From the NCBI GenBank assembly GCA_964651395.1, contig CAZYXZ010000001.1, positions 1-64,000 of the forward strand: DNA of 64,000 nt, written 5' to 3'. Positions 8,374 through 16,375 of the stretch are shown piece by piece (the first letter of the stretch is position 1; each line of letters begins with the position of its first letter). A program made the position numbers and the translations under genes. This DNA is from CAZYXZ01 sp964651395 (GTDB lineage Bacteria > Actinomycetota > Actinomycetes > BP-191). The notes beneath the pieces were generated by a model. The model saw nothing but the letters and a program-made list of their open reading frames with translations, searched no databases and was not told where the DNA came from.

Positions 8374-9860
8374 CCGACCGCCGTCACGGACAACCACGCC
8401 GCCAGGACGCCCGTGGCGACCAGGACGGTCGAGACCAGGATCGCTGGCCACGGCGCGTCGTCGAGCAGCCGGGCCAGCCGGTCGGGTCCGCCTCCCGGGC
8501 CCCAGAAGTGCCGGAGCATCGTCAGTACGCCGAGCAGCTGCGCGCCGAGCGCGACGACCACCGCGCCGGCCGGCAGCCAGCGCGCGCCGCGCCCGGCCGG
8601 CTCGCGGACGCCGGTCGCCGCCAGCACCGTCAGGCCGACCAGTCCGGGGAAGAGGTAGCGCCCCTGGATGCCGAGGGCGAGGCCGGTGCCGCGGTAGGTC
8701 TGCCACGCGTTCGCCGTGACGATCGCGGCGATGAGCACGGTGGGCGCGAGCAGCAGGACCGCGGTCCCGAGCCGAGCCCGCAGCGCGAGCACTCCGCGCG
8801 CGACGAGCAGCACCAGCGCGACCGTCGCCACCGGCGCCACCACGCGCGGCAACGGCGCCTCGTACCACCCGAAGTCGCCCCAGAACCGGCGCGACAGCCC
8901 ACCGACGAGCTCGCGGAGGAAGTCGACCGGGGAGGCGTCGAAGCCGGGTCGCTCGGGCGGGCCGGGCTGGCCCTGCGGCTGTACGGCGCCGTACCGGACC
9001 AGGTTGGTCACCCACCACCAGCCGCCGAGCGCGGCGCCGCTGCCGAGGGCGAGCGCGCCGCTGCGCACCGCGTCGCGGGCCGCGTGCCGCCCGCCCACGA
9101 CGTACGCGAGCAGCAGCCAGGCCGGGACGACGAGCGCGAACCCCTTGGTCAGCAGCGCGGCCCCGGTGAGCAGGCCGCCGACGAGCGCAGTCCGCCGGGA
9201 GAGGTCGCCGGTGGCGATGCGGACGACGACCAGGGTGAGGCCGGCGAAGACCAGGGTGAGCAGGCTGTCGTTGGTGACCGACGAGCCGATGTGAGTCAGC
9301 TCCGGCACGGCGAGCACGCCGACCGCGGCCGCGGAGGCGGCGCCCTCGCCGAGCAGCCGGCGGCCGGCGAGGTAGGCCAGCAGCGGGAGCGGGGCGCTGA
9401 GCAGCACCGAGAGCAGCCGCAGCACGCCGACCGTCCGGTCGAAGGGCCCGTCGTCCGCGCCGGGCACGACCCGCAGGACCGCGGCGCCGAGCCCGTAGTA
9501 GAGGGGCGGGTGCTGGGTCATCTGGTTCGGCTTGGCGGTGTCCCGGCTGTCGCCGAGCTCCTCGTACGTCGGCCGCTGCGGCCGCGGCTGGTCGGCCGCC
9601 GCCTCCGCGGGCACGCGTTCCGGCCGCGGCGGTGCGGCGACCGGGGCGAAGCCGGCCGCCGGCAACGAGTTGGCGACGCTCTCCGACAGGCCCAGCCGCC
9701 CGGGCCGCGGCCAGCCGTCGCCGTCGGCGAGCTGGACCGCCGCGTCGACGTGCTGCGGCTCGTCCGGCGCGTGGTAGGTGGGCGCCAGCACGGACCAGCT
9801 CAGCAGCAGCAGCACGTGCAGCGCCGTCGCCAGCCAGACCAGCCGAGGGACACCGCGCAT
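8334..9860 (-). CDS. DUF2142-type polytopic membrane protein, probable glycosyltransferase
   Basis: 508 residues with about 11-12 hydrophobic segments. The first periplasmic loop holds APDEPQH, the acidic DE motif seen in DUF2142 and related lipid-phosphosugar-dependent (GT-C) transferases. QHPPLYY shortly after is also typical. A GT-C role in envelope polysaccharide or protein glycosylation would fit the neighbouring NDP-sugar enzyme, but this is inference. I start it at ATG 9860 (MRGVPRLVW); upstream in-frame sequence is non-hydrophobic and antisense to the DUF881 gene. Confidence 0.78.
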   Translation of the reverse strand: MRGVPRLVWLATALHVLLLLSWSVLAPTYHAPDEPQHVDAAVQLADGDGWPRPGRLGLSESVANSLPAAGFAPVAAPPRPERVPAEAAADQPRPQRPTYEELGDSRDTAKPNQMTQHPPLYYGLGAAVLRVVPGADDGPFDRTVGVLRLLSVLLSAPLPLLAYLAGRRLLGEGAASAAAVGVLAVPELTHIGSSVTNDSLLTLVFAGLTLVVVRIATGDLSRRTALVGGLLTGAALLTKGFALVVPAWLLLAYVVGGRHAARDAVRSGALALGSGAALGGWWWVTNLVRYGAVQPQGQPGPPERPGFDASPVDFLRELVGGLSRRFWGDFGWYEAPLPRVVAPVATVALVLLVARGVLALRARLGTAVLLLAPTVLIAAIVTANAWQTYRGTGLALGIQGRYLFPGLVGLTVLAATGVREPAGRGARWLPAGAVVVALGAQLLGVLTMLRHFWGPGGGPDRLARLLDDAPWPAILVSTVLVATGVLAAWLSVTAVGYARGSASADSMT

Positions 9861-9929
9861 CCGGCCATCATGTCGGCGGTGCGCGCAGCAATGCGCACGC
9901 AACGCAGCGCGATGCCACACAATGCGCGG

Positions 9930-10805
9930 ATGCGTTCGGCAGACGACGGCGGAGCGAACCAGGTGCGGGGGCCAGAGCCCAAGAACCCGCTCAGCGGCCC
10001 GATGTTCTGGGACGTGATGACGATCACCGTCGACCCGGCGTACCTCGAGGCGGCCGCGCGTCGCGCCTCGCGCGGCGAGACGGACCTGCGCTGGACCGGC
10101 CGCGCACTCGCCATCACGCTCGTCGTCGCCCTGGGCGCGCTGCTCACCGTGGCCGCCATGCAGACCCGGCGCAGCGCCCCGGCCGTCAAGCGGCTCCGTC
10201 TCCAGCTCGGGGAGGAGGCGGAACGCCGGACCCGGGAGACCGACCTGCTGCGCGCCGAGGAGGAGCTGCTCCGGGCCGACGCCACCGCGGCGCGGGACCG
10301 CGCCCTGCGCGCCTCCGAGGAGGGCGAGGACCTCGCCGACCTGCTGGCCGGCCTCGGCCTGGCCGTGGGGGAGGCGCCGGTCGTCGGCCCGGCGCTCGTC
10401 GTCGAGCTCGACGACGCCGCCGGGGCGGGCGGCGCCGACGACCCGGACGAGAACGGCCGGATCCGCGACCGGGACATCCAGGAGGTGGTCAACGCCCTGT
10501 GGTCGGCCGGGGCGGAGGGCATCGCCATCAACGGCCAGCGGATCGGCGCCCTGACCGCGATCCGGGAGGCCGGCCGGGCGGTGCTCGTCGACTACCGGCC
10601 GCTGCGCCCGCCGTACGCCGTCACGGCCGTGGGTGACGCGGAGGCGCTGGAGACGGCGTTCGCGCGGACCGAGACCTTCCGCACCTTCCGCAGCTGGGTG
10701 GACCTCTACGGGCTGCGCTTCGCCGTACGGCGGGAGAAGTCCGCGACCCTCCCCGGGGTGGAGACCACCACGCTCTCCTACGCCACGGTGGTGCGGGCCG
10801 GATGA
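9930..10805 (+). CDS. DUF881 membrane-anchored protein (first copy)
   Basis: 291 residues. A short cytoplasmic N-terminus and one transmembrane segment (ITLVVALGALLTVAAM) are followed by a coiled-coil stretch rich in E/R/A. The DUF881 domain then contains IQEVVNALWSAGAEGIAING and a GDAEALETAF tail. The family is of unknown biochemistry and is conserved next to sbp near the division/glycine-cleavage block of actinobacteria. ATG 9930 is used; ATG 9912 is an alternative. Its stop overlaps sbp (ATGA). Confidence 0.85.
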   Translation: MRSADDGGANQVRGPEPKNPLSGPMFWDVMTITVDPAYLEAAARRASRGETDLRWTGRALAITLVVALGALLTVAAMQTRRSAPAVKRLRLQLGEEAERRTRETDLLRAEEELLRADATAARDRALRASEEGEDLADLLAGLGLAVGEAPVVGPALVVELDDAAGAGGADDPDENGRIRDRDIQEVVNALWSAGAEGIAINGQRIGALTAIREAGRAVLVDYRPLRPPYAVTAVGDAEALETAFARTETFRTFRSWVDLYGLRFAVRREKSATLPGVETTTLSYATVVRAG

Positions 10806-11134
10806 TCCCCGCGCTGTTCCTGGCCCTCGGCGTCGGCCTGGGCGTGCTGGTCGACCCGACCGTCCCGGTGTGGCTCCAGCCGTACCTGCCGATCGCCGTG
10901 GTGGCCGCGATGGACGCGGTCTTCGGGGGCGTGCGGGCACTGCTGGACGGGATCTTCGACGACAAGGTGTTCGTCGTCTCCTTCGTCTCCAACGCGCTCA
11001 TGGCGGCCCTGCTGGTCTTCGTCGGGGACCAGCTCGGCGTGGGCGGCCAGCTGTCCACCGCCGTGATCGTCGTGCTGGGCATCCGGATCTTCCAGAACCT
11101 GGCCGCCATCCGCCGCCACCTCTTCCGGGCGTAG
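10802..11134 (+). CDS. sbp: Small basic protein Sbp (DUF1290)
   Basis: 110 residues, almost entirely hydrophobic with about three membrane segments (MIPALFLALGVGLGVLV, PYLPIAVVAAMDAVFGG, ALMAALLVFVGDQLG). It matches DUF1290/Sbp in length and in the AAMDAVFGG...FDDKVFVVSFVSN pattern. It sits between two DUF881 genes exactly as in Mycobacterium Rv1823-Rv1825, with a 4-bp overlap upstream and 2 bp separating it from the next GTG. Function unknown. Confidence 0.9.
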   Translation: MIPALFLALGVGLGVLVDPTVPVWLQPYLPIAVVAAMDAVFGGVRALLDGIFDDKVFVVSFVSNALMAALLVFVGDQLGVGGQLSTAVIVVLGIRIFQNLAAIRRHLFRA

Positions 11135-11136
11135 CG

Positions 11137-11850
11137 GTGGCCTTCCGCGAGCTGCTGCACGCCCGCGACAACCGTTCCGGGCTGCTCATCGGCCTGGTGC
11201 TCGGCGTGCTCGGCTTCGCCCTCGTCGCGCAGGTCAAGACCACCCAGACCGCCGCCTTCCCGGCGGCCCGCGAGGAGGACCTGGTCCGCATCCTCGACGA
11301 CCTGGCCAACCGGGGCGACCGGCTGCGCACCGAGATCGACGAGCTGCGCCGGACCCGGGACCGGCTCGGGGGCGGCCTGAACCGCAACGCGGCCGCTCTC
11401 CAAGAGGCCCGCCGCCGCGCGGACGTGCTCGGCGTGCTGGCCGGCACGCTCCCGGCCGAGGGTCCGGGCCTGGTCCTGGTCCTGCGGGACCCGAAGGGCA
11501 CGGTCGAGGCGGACGTCGTCCTCGACGTCATCCAGGAGCTGCGCGACGCCGGCGCCGAGGCGATCATGGTCAACCGGCAGCGGATCGTGACCTCGAGCTA
11601 CGTCGTGGACCACGCCACGGGGGTGGCGGTGGACGGCACCGAGCTGGTCGCGCCGTACACGTTCGTCGTCATCGGCGACCCGCCGACCCTGGCCGAGGCC
11701 ATGAAGATCCCCGGTGGGGTCGTCGACCTGGTCGCCTCCCGGGACGGCGCCGCGGTCAGCGTCGAGTCGCGGAGCCGCGTGGTGGTCGATGCCTTGCGAC
11801 CCCTTCCGAGCCCCCAGTACGCTCGCCCGTCCGCGAGCCAGGGAGGCTGA
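11137..11850 (+). CDS. DUF881 membrane-anchored protein (second copy)
   Basis: 237 residues. One N-terminal transmembrane helix (GLLIGLVLGVLGFALVAQV) is followed by a coiled coil (LANRGDRLRTEIDELRRTRDR region) and a DUF881 domain with IQELRDAGAEAIMVN. It is paralogous to the gene at 9930. GTG 11137 follows the sbp stop by 2 bp; the longer frame upstream overlaps sbp and is rejected. The two DUF881 proteins and Sbp probably form one membrane assembly, inferred from conserved order. Confidence 0.87.
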   Translation: MAFRELLHARDNRSGLLIGLVLGVLGFALVAQVKTTQTAAFPAAREEDLVRILDDLANRGDRLRTEIDELRRTRDRLGGGLNRNAAALQEARRRADVLGVLAGTLPAEGPGLVLVLRDPKGTVEADVVLDVIQELRDAGAEAIMVNRQRIVTSSYVVDHATGVAVDGTELVAPYTFVVIGDPPTLAEAMKIPGGVVDLVASRDGAAVSVESRSRVVVDALRPLPSPQYARPSASQGG

Positions 11851-11858
11851 TCGCTGCT

Positions 11859-12251
11859 GTGGTCCCCGACGACCTGAAGTACACGGCCGAGCACGAGTGG
11901 GCCTGCCGGGTGGACTCCGCCGCCGGGCCCGTGGTGCGGGTGGGGATCACCGACTTCGCCCAGGAGGCGCTGGGCGACATCGTCTACGTCACCCTGCCGG
12001 CGGTGGGGGCGACGGTGACCGCCGGCCAGCCGCTCGGGGAGGTGGAGTCGACGAAGAGCGTCTCCGACGTCTACGCGCCGGTCAGCGGGGAGGTCGTCGC
12101 CCGCAACGACCGGCTGGACAGCCAGCCGGAGCTGATCAACGCGGACCCCTACGCCGACGGGTGGCTGGTCGACATCGCCCCCACGGAGCCGGACGCGGTG
12201 GACAGCCTGCTCGACGCGGCGGCGTACCAGGGCCTCATCGACGCGCACTGA
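11859..12251 (+). CDS. gcvH: Glycine cleavage system H protein
   Basis: 130 residues. It carries the lipoyl arm that shuttles the aminomethyl group between the P, T and L proteins. The lipoyl-lysine site is ESTKSVSDVYAP (Lys near residue 68). YTAEHEW at the N-terminus and GWLVDI near the end are diagnostic. GTG 11859 has GGAGG upstream (about 11844-11848). gcvPA/gcvPB lie 2.8 kb downstream; no gcvT is in the window. Confidence 0.95.
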   Translation: MVPDDLKYTAEHEWACRVDSAAGPVVRVGITDFAQEALGDIVYVTLPAVGATVTAGQPLGEVESTKSVSDVYAPVSGEVVARNDRLDSQPELINADPYADGWLVDIAPTEPDAVDSLLDAAAYQGLIDAH

Positions 12252-12273
12252 GCCCTGCGGCCGGCCAACCCTC

Positions 12274-12296
12274 ACTCTCAACTAGTGGTCGAGAGT
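12274..12296. promoter_or_regulatory. Predicted MerR-family (FtsR-type) operator upstream of the FHA gene
   Basis: Inverted repeat ACTCTCAAC-N5-GTCGAGAGT (8 of 9 pairs). The same architecture with the same 5-nt spacer recurs at 14186-14208. It lies 39 bp upstream of a -35 box. Two MerR-family genes are encoded nearby. That one of them binds here is inference. Confidence 0.6.
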
Positions 12297-12335
12297 TGGT
12301 GACGGCGAGTTCGCGGACTTCTTCGGATCGACATG

Positions 12336-12364
12336 TTGACCCTGGGGTCGAGGTTGACTAGCCT
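12336..12364 (+). promoter_or_regulatory. Sigma-A-type promoter of the FHA-ftsR genes
   Basis: TTGACC (12336-12341), 17-bp spacer, TAGCCT (12359-12364). The predicted start of transcription is near 12371, giving a leader of about 46 nt before GTG 12417. The identical -35/-10 pair and spacing occurs at 14277-14305. Confidence 0.65.
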
Positions 12365-12416
12365 GCGCCTTCGCCTGGGCACCACCAGGCCCATCTTCCC
12401 CGGAGGTCCCTCGCCC

Positions 12417-12920
12417 GTGTTCTGCACTCGCTGCGGTCACGAGAACCCCGGAGACAGCCACTTCTGCGCGCACTGCGGCGCCCCACTGGCCGCCGAGCGT
12501 GCCGGGGAGCAGACCTCGACGGTCTCGATCGGCTCGATCGACGCCGACCACGACCAGGAGCACGACGACGATGACGCCGCCGCCATCGAGGCGCTGCCGC
12601 AGGGCTCCGGCCTGCTCGTCGTCAAGCGCGGGCCGAACGCCGGCAGCCGGTTCCTGCTGGACCGGGACGTGACCACGGCCGGCCGGCACCCGGAGAGCGA
12701 CATCTTCCTCGACGACGTGACCGTGTCCCGGCGGCACGCGGAGTTCCGCCGCGTGACCGGTGGCGGCTTCGACGTCCGCGACGTCGGGAGCCTGAACGGG
12801 ACCTACCTCAACCGCGAGCGGATCGACGCCAGCGAGCTGGCCAGCGGCGACGAGGTGCAGATCGGCAAGTTCCGCCTGGTCTTCTTCACCGGGCCTCGAC
12901 GTGGGGGGAGCGGAGCATGA
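12417..12920 (+). CDS. FHA-domain protein with N-terminal zinc ribbon (GarA/OdhI-like)
   Basis: 167 residues. The N-terminus has a four-Cys ribbon (CTRCGHEN...CAHCGAP). A short Thr/Ser segment (TSTVSIGSI, about residues 32-40) resembles the phospho-acceptor region of GarA/OdhI, though not their ETTSVF motif exactly. An acidic linker and a C-terminal FHA domain follow (GRHPESDIFLDD, SRRHAEF, GSLNGTYLN). GarA/OdhI bind 2-oxoglutarate dehydrogenase and glutamate enzymes according to phosphorylation. GTG 12417 is chosen because the ribbon begins there and the promoter lies just upstream. Its stop overlaps ftsR (ATGA). Confidence 0.85.
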   Translation: MFCTRCGHENPGDSHFCAHCGAPLAAERAGEQTSTVSIGSIDADHDQEHDDDDAAAIEALPQGSGLLVVKRGPNAGSRFLLDRDVTTAGRHPESDIFLDDVTVSRRHAEFRRVTGGGFDVRDVGSLNGTYLNRERIDASELASGDEVQIGKFRLVFFTGPRRGGSGA

Positions 12921-13654
12921 GCGGGAGCGCCCGCCGCGCGTTCATGAGCATCGGTGAGGTTCTCGGCCAGCTGCGGGCCGAGTTCCCGGACGTCACGATC
13001 TCCAAGATCCGCTTCCTCGAGGCCGAGGGGCTGATCGAGCCGGAGCGCACGAGCTCGGGCTACCGGAAGTTCTCCCGGGAGGACGTCACCCGGCTCAGCT
13101 ACGTGCTCAGCGCCCAGCGCGACCGCTACCTGCCGCTGCGCGTGATCAAGGAGCACCTGGAGGCCCTCGACCGGGGCCTGGAGCCGCCGTCGCTGACCGA
13201 GTCGGCCCCGCAGGTGCCGACCGCGGTGACCAGCATGGACGGCTCGCCCCCGCCGGACGCCTTCCTGCGGGAGGTCAGCGAGGTCCGCCTCACGCGCGAG
13301 GAGCTGTCCCGCAACGCGAACATCACGCCGGAGGAGCTCGCCCAGCTGGAGCAGTTCGGCCTGGTCGGGCCGCGCCCGGGCAGCAGCTTCTACGACGGGG
13401 ACGCCCTCCTGGTGGCCAAGACGGTGGGGGAGCTGAGCCGGTTCGGGCTCGAGCCGCGGCACCTGCGGCAGTTCAAGACCGCCGCGGACCGCGAGATCGG
13501 CCTGTTCGAGCAGGTCACGACCCCCCTCCTGCGGCAGCGCAACCCCGAGGCGCGGGCCCGCGCGGAGGAGATGACCCGCGAGCTGGCGGCGCTGTCGATC
13601 CGGCTGCACGCCGCGCTCGTCCGTGCGGGGCTGCACGGGTCCGGAAGCCGGTAG
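12917..13654 (+). CDS. ftsR: MerR-family regulator FtsR
   Basis: 245 residues. The N-terminal winged helix (SIGEVLGQLRAEFPDVTISKIRF..EAEGLIEPERT) is followed by RDRYLPLRVIKEHL and a long C-terminal effector-like region. It matches the Rv1828/FtsR family, known in Corynebacterium as an activator of ftsZ. It overlaps the FHA gene by 4 bp and is a candidate binder of the ACTCTCAAC-N5-GTTGAGA sites at 12274, 14186 and 14225. Confidence 0.88.
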   Translation: MSGSARRAFMSIGEVLGQLRAEFPDVTISKIRFLEAEGLIEPERTSSGYRKFSREDVTRLSYVLSAQRDRYLPLRVIKEHLEALDRGLEPPSLTESAPQVPTAVTSMDGSPPPDAFLREVSEVRLTREELSRNANITPEELAQLEQFGLVGPRPGSSFYDGDALLVAKTVGELSRFGLEPRHLRQFKTAADREIGLFEQVTTPLLRQRNPEARARAEEMTRELAALSIRLHAALVRAGLHGSGSR

Positions 13655-13686
13655 CGGAGTCCCGTTTCGGGCCTTGCACCCCGGTG

Positions 13687-13692
13687 TAGGTT
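13687..13692 (+). promoter_or_regulatory. -10 box of a probable leaderless promoter
   Basis: TAGGTT preceded by TG (extended -10), 7 nt before ATG 13700. No ribosome-binding site is visible, so transcription probably starts at the initiation codon. No good -35 is seen. Confidence 0.45.
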
Positions 13693-13699
13693 GCTCGCC

Positions 13700-14170
13700 A
13701 TGCAGGAGCTCACCGTGGTCGGCGTCCGCGTCGAGCTGCCCACGAACCAGCCGATCGTCCTGCTCAAGGAGGTCGAGGGCGACCGCTACCTCCCGATCTG
13801 GATCGGCGCCGTCGAGGCGACGGCCATCGCCTTCGCCCAGCAGCAGATCGTCACCGCCCGCCCCATGACGCACGACCTGCTCAAGGACCTCCTGGACGCC
13901 CTGTCCGTGAGCCTGACGGCGGTGCAGATCACCGACCTCCAGGACGGCGTGTTCTACGCGACCCTGCAGCTGACCGGGGGAGTCGAGGTCTCGGCCCGGC
14001 CCTCCGACGCGATCGCCCTGGCCATGCGCACCAACACCACGATCTACGCCGAGGAGTCCGTGCTCGCCGAGGCCGGCATCCCCATCGCGGACGAGCAGGA
14101 GTCCGAGGTGGAGAAGTTCCGCGAGTTCCTGGACCAGATCTCCCCGGACGACTTCAACACCACCTCGTAG
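13700..14170 (+). CDS. Bifunctional nuclease family protein (DUF151)
   Basis: 156 residues. MQELTVVGVRVELPTNQPIVLL, LPIWIGAVEATAIA and SARPSDAIALAMR are characteristic of the BFN/DUF151 fold. It is the Rv1829 position in the conserved FHA-ftsR-DUF151-MerR block. Plant relatives have DNase/RNase activity, but the bacterial role is unclear. An in-frame TTG at 13691 exists; ATG 13700 is preferred from family alignment and the leaderless promoter. Confidence 0.9.
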   Translation: MQELTVVGVRVELPTNQPIVLLKEVEGDRYLPIWIGAVEATAIAFAQQQIVTARPMTHDLLKDLLDALSVSLTAVQITDLQDGVFYATLQLTGGVEVSARPSDAIALAMRTNTTIYAEESVLAEAGIPIADEQESEVEKFREFLDQISPDDFNTTS

Positions 14171-14185
14171 GCCCGCTTGAGCACA

Positions 14186-14247
14186 ACTCTCAACCACAGG
14201 TTGAGATGATTTCACGCCTGTCACACCATCAAGTTGAGGTTGAGAGT
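14186..14247. promoter_or_regulatory. Two predicted MerR-family operators upstream of the second merR gene
   Basis: Site 1: ACTCTCAAC-N5-GTTGAGATG (14186-14208), with a perfect CTCAACC-aca-GGTTGAG core. Site 2: ACCATCAAG-N5-GTTGAGAGT (14225-14247), with a conserved right arm and a degenerate left arm. The spacer is 5 nt in both, as at 12274-12296. They end 68 and 29 bp before the -35 box at 14277. Confidence 0.6.
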
Positions 14248-14276
14248 AAGGGTTGCGACGCGCCGGGCTGGGGTGA

Positions 14277-14305
14277 TTGACCCTCTCCCGTGCCCGCCCT
14301 AGCCT
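14277..14305 (+). promoter_or_regulatory. Sigma-A-type promoter of the second merR gene
   Basis: TTGACC (14277-14282), 17-bp spacer, TAGCCT (14300-14305): the same hexamers and spacing as the promoter at 12336-12364. The leader is about 24 nt to GTG 14336. Confidence 0.65.
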
Positions 14306-14335
14306 GCACGGACTGCGAGCGGGGAGGGCGACGAC

Positions 14336-14893
14336 GTGGCCAAGGACGAGACGCCGGGCGGACCCCGCGCGTTCCAGGACCCGCTCTTCCCGGACGACGA
14401 TCTGCACCTCCCGGCCGAGGGCATCGGCTACCGCGGGCCGACCGCCTGCACCGTCGCCGGCATCACCTACCGGCAGCTCGACTACTGGGCGCGGACCGAG
14501 CTCGTCGTCCCCAGCGTCCGCGACGCCGCCGGCTCGGGGTCGCAGCGCCTCTACTCTTTCCGAGACATTCTCGTTCTCAAAGTCGTGAAGCGTCTGCTCG
14601 AGACCGGGGTCTCGCTGCAGAACATCCGGGCCGCCGTCACCCACCTCCGAGAGCGCGGTGTGGCGGACCTGGCCGGCATCACGCTGATGAGCGACGGGAC
14701 CACGGTCTACGAGTGCACCTCGGCCAACGAGGTGGTCGACCTGGTCCAGGGCGGGCAGGGCGTCTTCGGCATCGCGGTCGGCAAGGTGGTCCGCGAGGTC
14801 GAGGGGTCGCTGGCCCAGCTGCCCGGGGAGCGCCCTGCCGTCCCCGCCGCCGCCGACGAGCTCGCCGCGCGCCGCCACAAGAAGGCCAACTAG
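14336..14893 (+). CDS. MerR-family transcriptional regulator (Rv1830-like)
   Basis: 185 residues. It contains a MerR winged helix with VAGITYRQLDYWARTELVVPS and LYSFRDILVLKVVKRLLETGVSLQNIR, followed by a small C-terminal domain (LMSDGTTVYEC...VDLVQGGQGVFGI). It is the actinobacterial Rv1830 homologue by order and sequence. GTG 14336 follows GGGGAGGG at about 14321. Two operators just upstream suggest auto- or cross-regulation with FtsR. Confidence 0.88.
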   Translation: MAKDETPGGPRAFQDPLFPDDDLHLPAEGIGYRGPTACTVAGITYRQLDYWARTELVVPSVRDAAGSGSQRLYSFRDILVLKVVKRLLETGVSLQNIRAAVTHLRERGVADLAGITLMSDGTTVYECTSANEVVDLVQGGQGVFGIAVGKVVREVEGSLAQLPGERPAVPAAADELAARRHKKAN

Positions 14894-15006
14894 TAGGCCT
14901 ACGACGCCGCTCGCTGCGCTCGCACCGCCGAAGCCGCCGATAAGACGACCCCGCTCGGCCGAGTTACGATGCGCACCTTCCCCTGCTCAGGACATAGCGT
15001 CTTAGT

Positions 15007-15021
15007 CGATATGTCTTCTTA
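15007..15021 (+). repeat. Third copy of the intergenic 15-mer CGATATGTCTTCTTA
   Basis: It lies 29 bp before the gcvPA start. It matches CGATATGACGACTTA (417-431, plus) and CGATATGTCGACTTG (2012-2026, minus) at 12 of 15 positions each, in otherwise very GC-rich DNA. Role unknown; a shared operator is the simplest reading. Confidence 0.45.
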
Positions 15022-15049
15022 GACCTTTAGCGATGGGGCAGGGCTGTCA

Positions 15050-16375
15050 GTGGAGTACACCCCGCACACCGAGGCGGACGTCGCCGGGATGCTGGCCGTC
15101 CTGGACCTCACCGATCCGGCCCAGCTCTTCGACATGATCCCGGCCGACCTGCGGGCGCCGGAGGACCTCGGCCTCGCGCCGGGCATCGCCGAGGCGGACG
15201 TGCTCGGCCGGCTCCGGGAGCTGGCCGCGAAGAACACGACCATCGACGATCTGGTCTGCTTCCTCGGCGGCGGCGCCTACGACCACTACCAGCCGGCACT
15301 GGTCGGGGCGGTCACCGGGCGCAGCGAGTTCTCCACGGCCTACACGCCCTACCAGCCGGAGATGAGCCAGGGCGGGCTGCAGGCGCTGTTCGAGTTCCAG
15401 ACGCTGGTCAGCGAGGTGCTCGGCCTGCCGGTCGCCAACGCCAGCCTGTACGACGGCGCCTCCGCGGTGGCCGAGGGCGTCATTCTCTGTGCCGCCGCGA
15501 CCGGCCGCACCCGCGTGGTGGTCGCCGGGCTGGTCGACCCGCGCTACCGCGAGGTGCTCGCCACCTACGCACCCGGCCTCGACCTCGAGCTGGTCGACGT
15601 GCCCGCGGGCACCGGCGCGGTCGACCCGGCCGCCGTCCGCGCGGCCGCCGAGGGCGCAGCGGCGGGCGTGGTCCAGCATCCCAACGCGGCCGGCGTCCTC
15701 GAGGACGTGCCCGGCCTGGCCGAGGCCGCGCACGCGGCCGGCGCCCGGCTGCTCGTCTCGTTCGACCCGCTGCTGGCGGGCGTGCTCGAGCCGCCGGGGC
15801 GGCTGGGCGCGGACGTCGTCGTCGCCGACGGGCTGTCCGCCGGCAACACGCTCGGCTTCGGCGGCCCGGGCGTCGGCCTGTTCGCCTGCCGCGACGAGGA
15901 CGTCCGGCGCCTGCCCGGCCGGCTGGTCGGCGAGACCCGCGACCTCGAGGGCAAACGGGGCTTCGTCCTCACGCTCCAGGCGCGCGAGCAGCACATCCGG
16001 CGCGAGAAGGCGACCAGCAACATCTGCACCAACCAGTCGCTCAACGCGCTGGCCACTGCGGTCTACCTGTCCTGGCTCGGCCCGCAGGGGCTGACCGAGC
16101 TGGGGGAGGCCTGCCTGGCGGGCGCGGCGTACGCCGCCGAGCGGCTGGCCGGCGTACCCGGCGTCGAGCCGGCCTTCCCCGACGCGGCCTTCGGCAAGGA
16201 GATCGCGCTGCGCGTCGCGGACCCCGACGGCACCGCCGAGCGGCTGGCCGCCGCCGGCTATCTCGTCGGCCCGGCCGTCGACCTCGGCGGCGAGCGGCTG
16301 CTGCTGCTCGCCGTGACCGAGCAACGGACGAAGGCCGACATCGACGGCCTGGTTGCCGCCTGGGGAGCGCTGTGA
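15050..16375 (+). CDS. gcvPA: Glycine dehydrogenase (decarboxylating) subunit 1
   Basis: 441 residues. It is the N-terminal-half subunit of two-subunit P protein, which with subunit 2 decarboxylates glycine and loads the aminomethyl group onto lipoyl-GcvH. The family hallmarks are YTPHTEADVAGML, FLGGGAYDHY and STAYTPYQPEMSQG. It overlaps gcvPB (GTGA). GTG 15050 has only a weak GGGCAGGG upstream. The actinobacterial norm is one fused chain of about 950 residues, so the split form is unusual and may reflect lineage or transfer. No glycine riboswitch pattern is seen in the 156-bp leader. Confidence 0.92.
   Translation: MEYTPHTEADVAGMLAVLDLTDPAQLFDMIPADLRAPEDLGLAPGIAEADVLGRLRELAAKNTTIDDLVCFLGGGAYDHYQPALVGAVTGRSEFSTAYTPYQPEMSQGGLQALFEFQTLVSEVLGLPVANASLYDGASAVAEGVILCAAATGRTRVVVAGLVDPRYREVLATYAPGLDLELVDVPAGTGAVDPAAVRAAAEGAAAGVVQHPNAAGVLEDVPGLAEAAHAAGARLLVSFDPLLAGVLEPPGRLGADVVVADGLSAGNTLGFGGPGVGLFACRDEDVRRLPGRLVGETRDLEGKRGFVLTLQAREQHIRREKATSNICTNQSLNALATAVYLSWLGPQGLTELGEACLAGAAYAAERLAGVPGVEPAFPDAAFGKEIALRVADPDGTAERLAAAGYLVGPAVDLGGERLLLLAVTEQRTKADIDGLVAAWGAL

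Noticed and set aside
8133..10940. Very long open frames on both strands (868-890 codons) across the DUF2142/DUF881 region
   Set aside because: They are GC-rich shadow frames; only 8334-9860 (minus) and 9930-10805 (plus) have hydrophobicity and motifs consistent with real proteins.
14894..15049. Possible glycine riboswitch before gcvPA
   Set aside because: No paired-aptamer core or conserved GGAGAG/CTCTGG-type segments were found; only the 15-mer repeat and GC-rich short repeats are visible.
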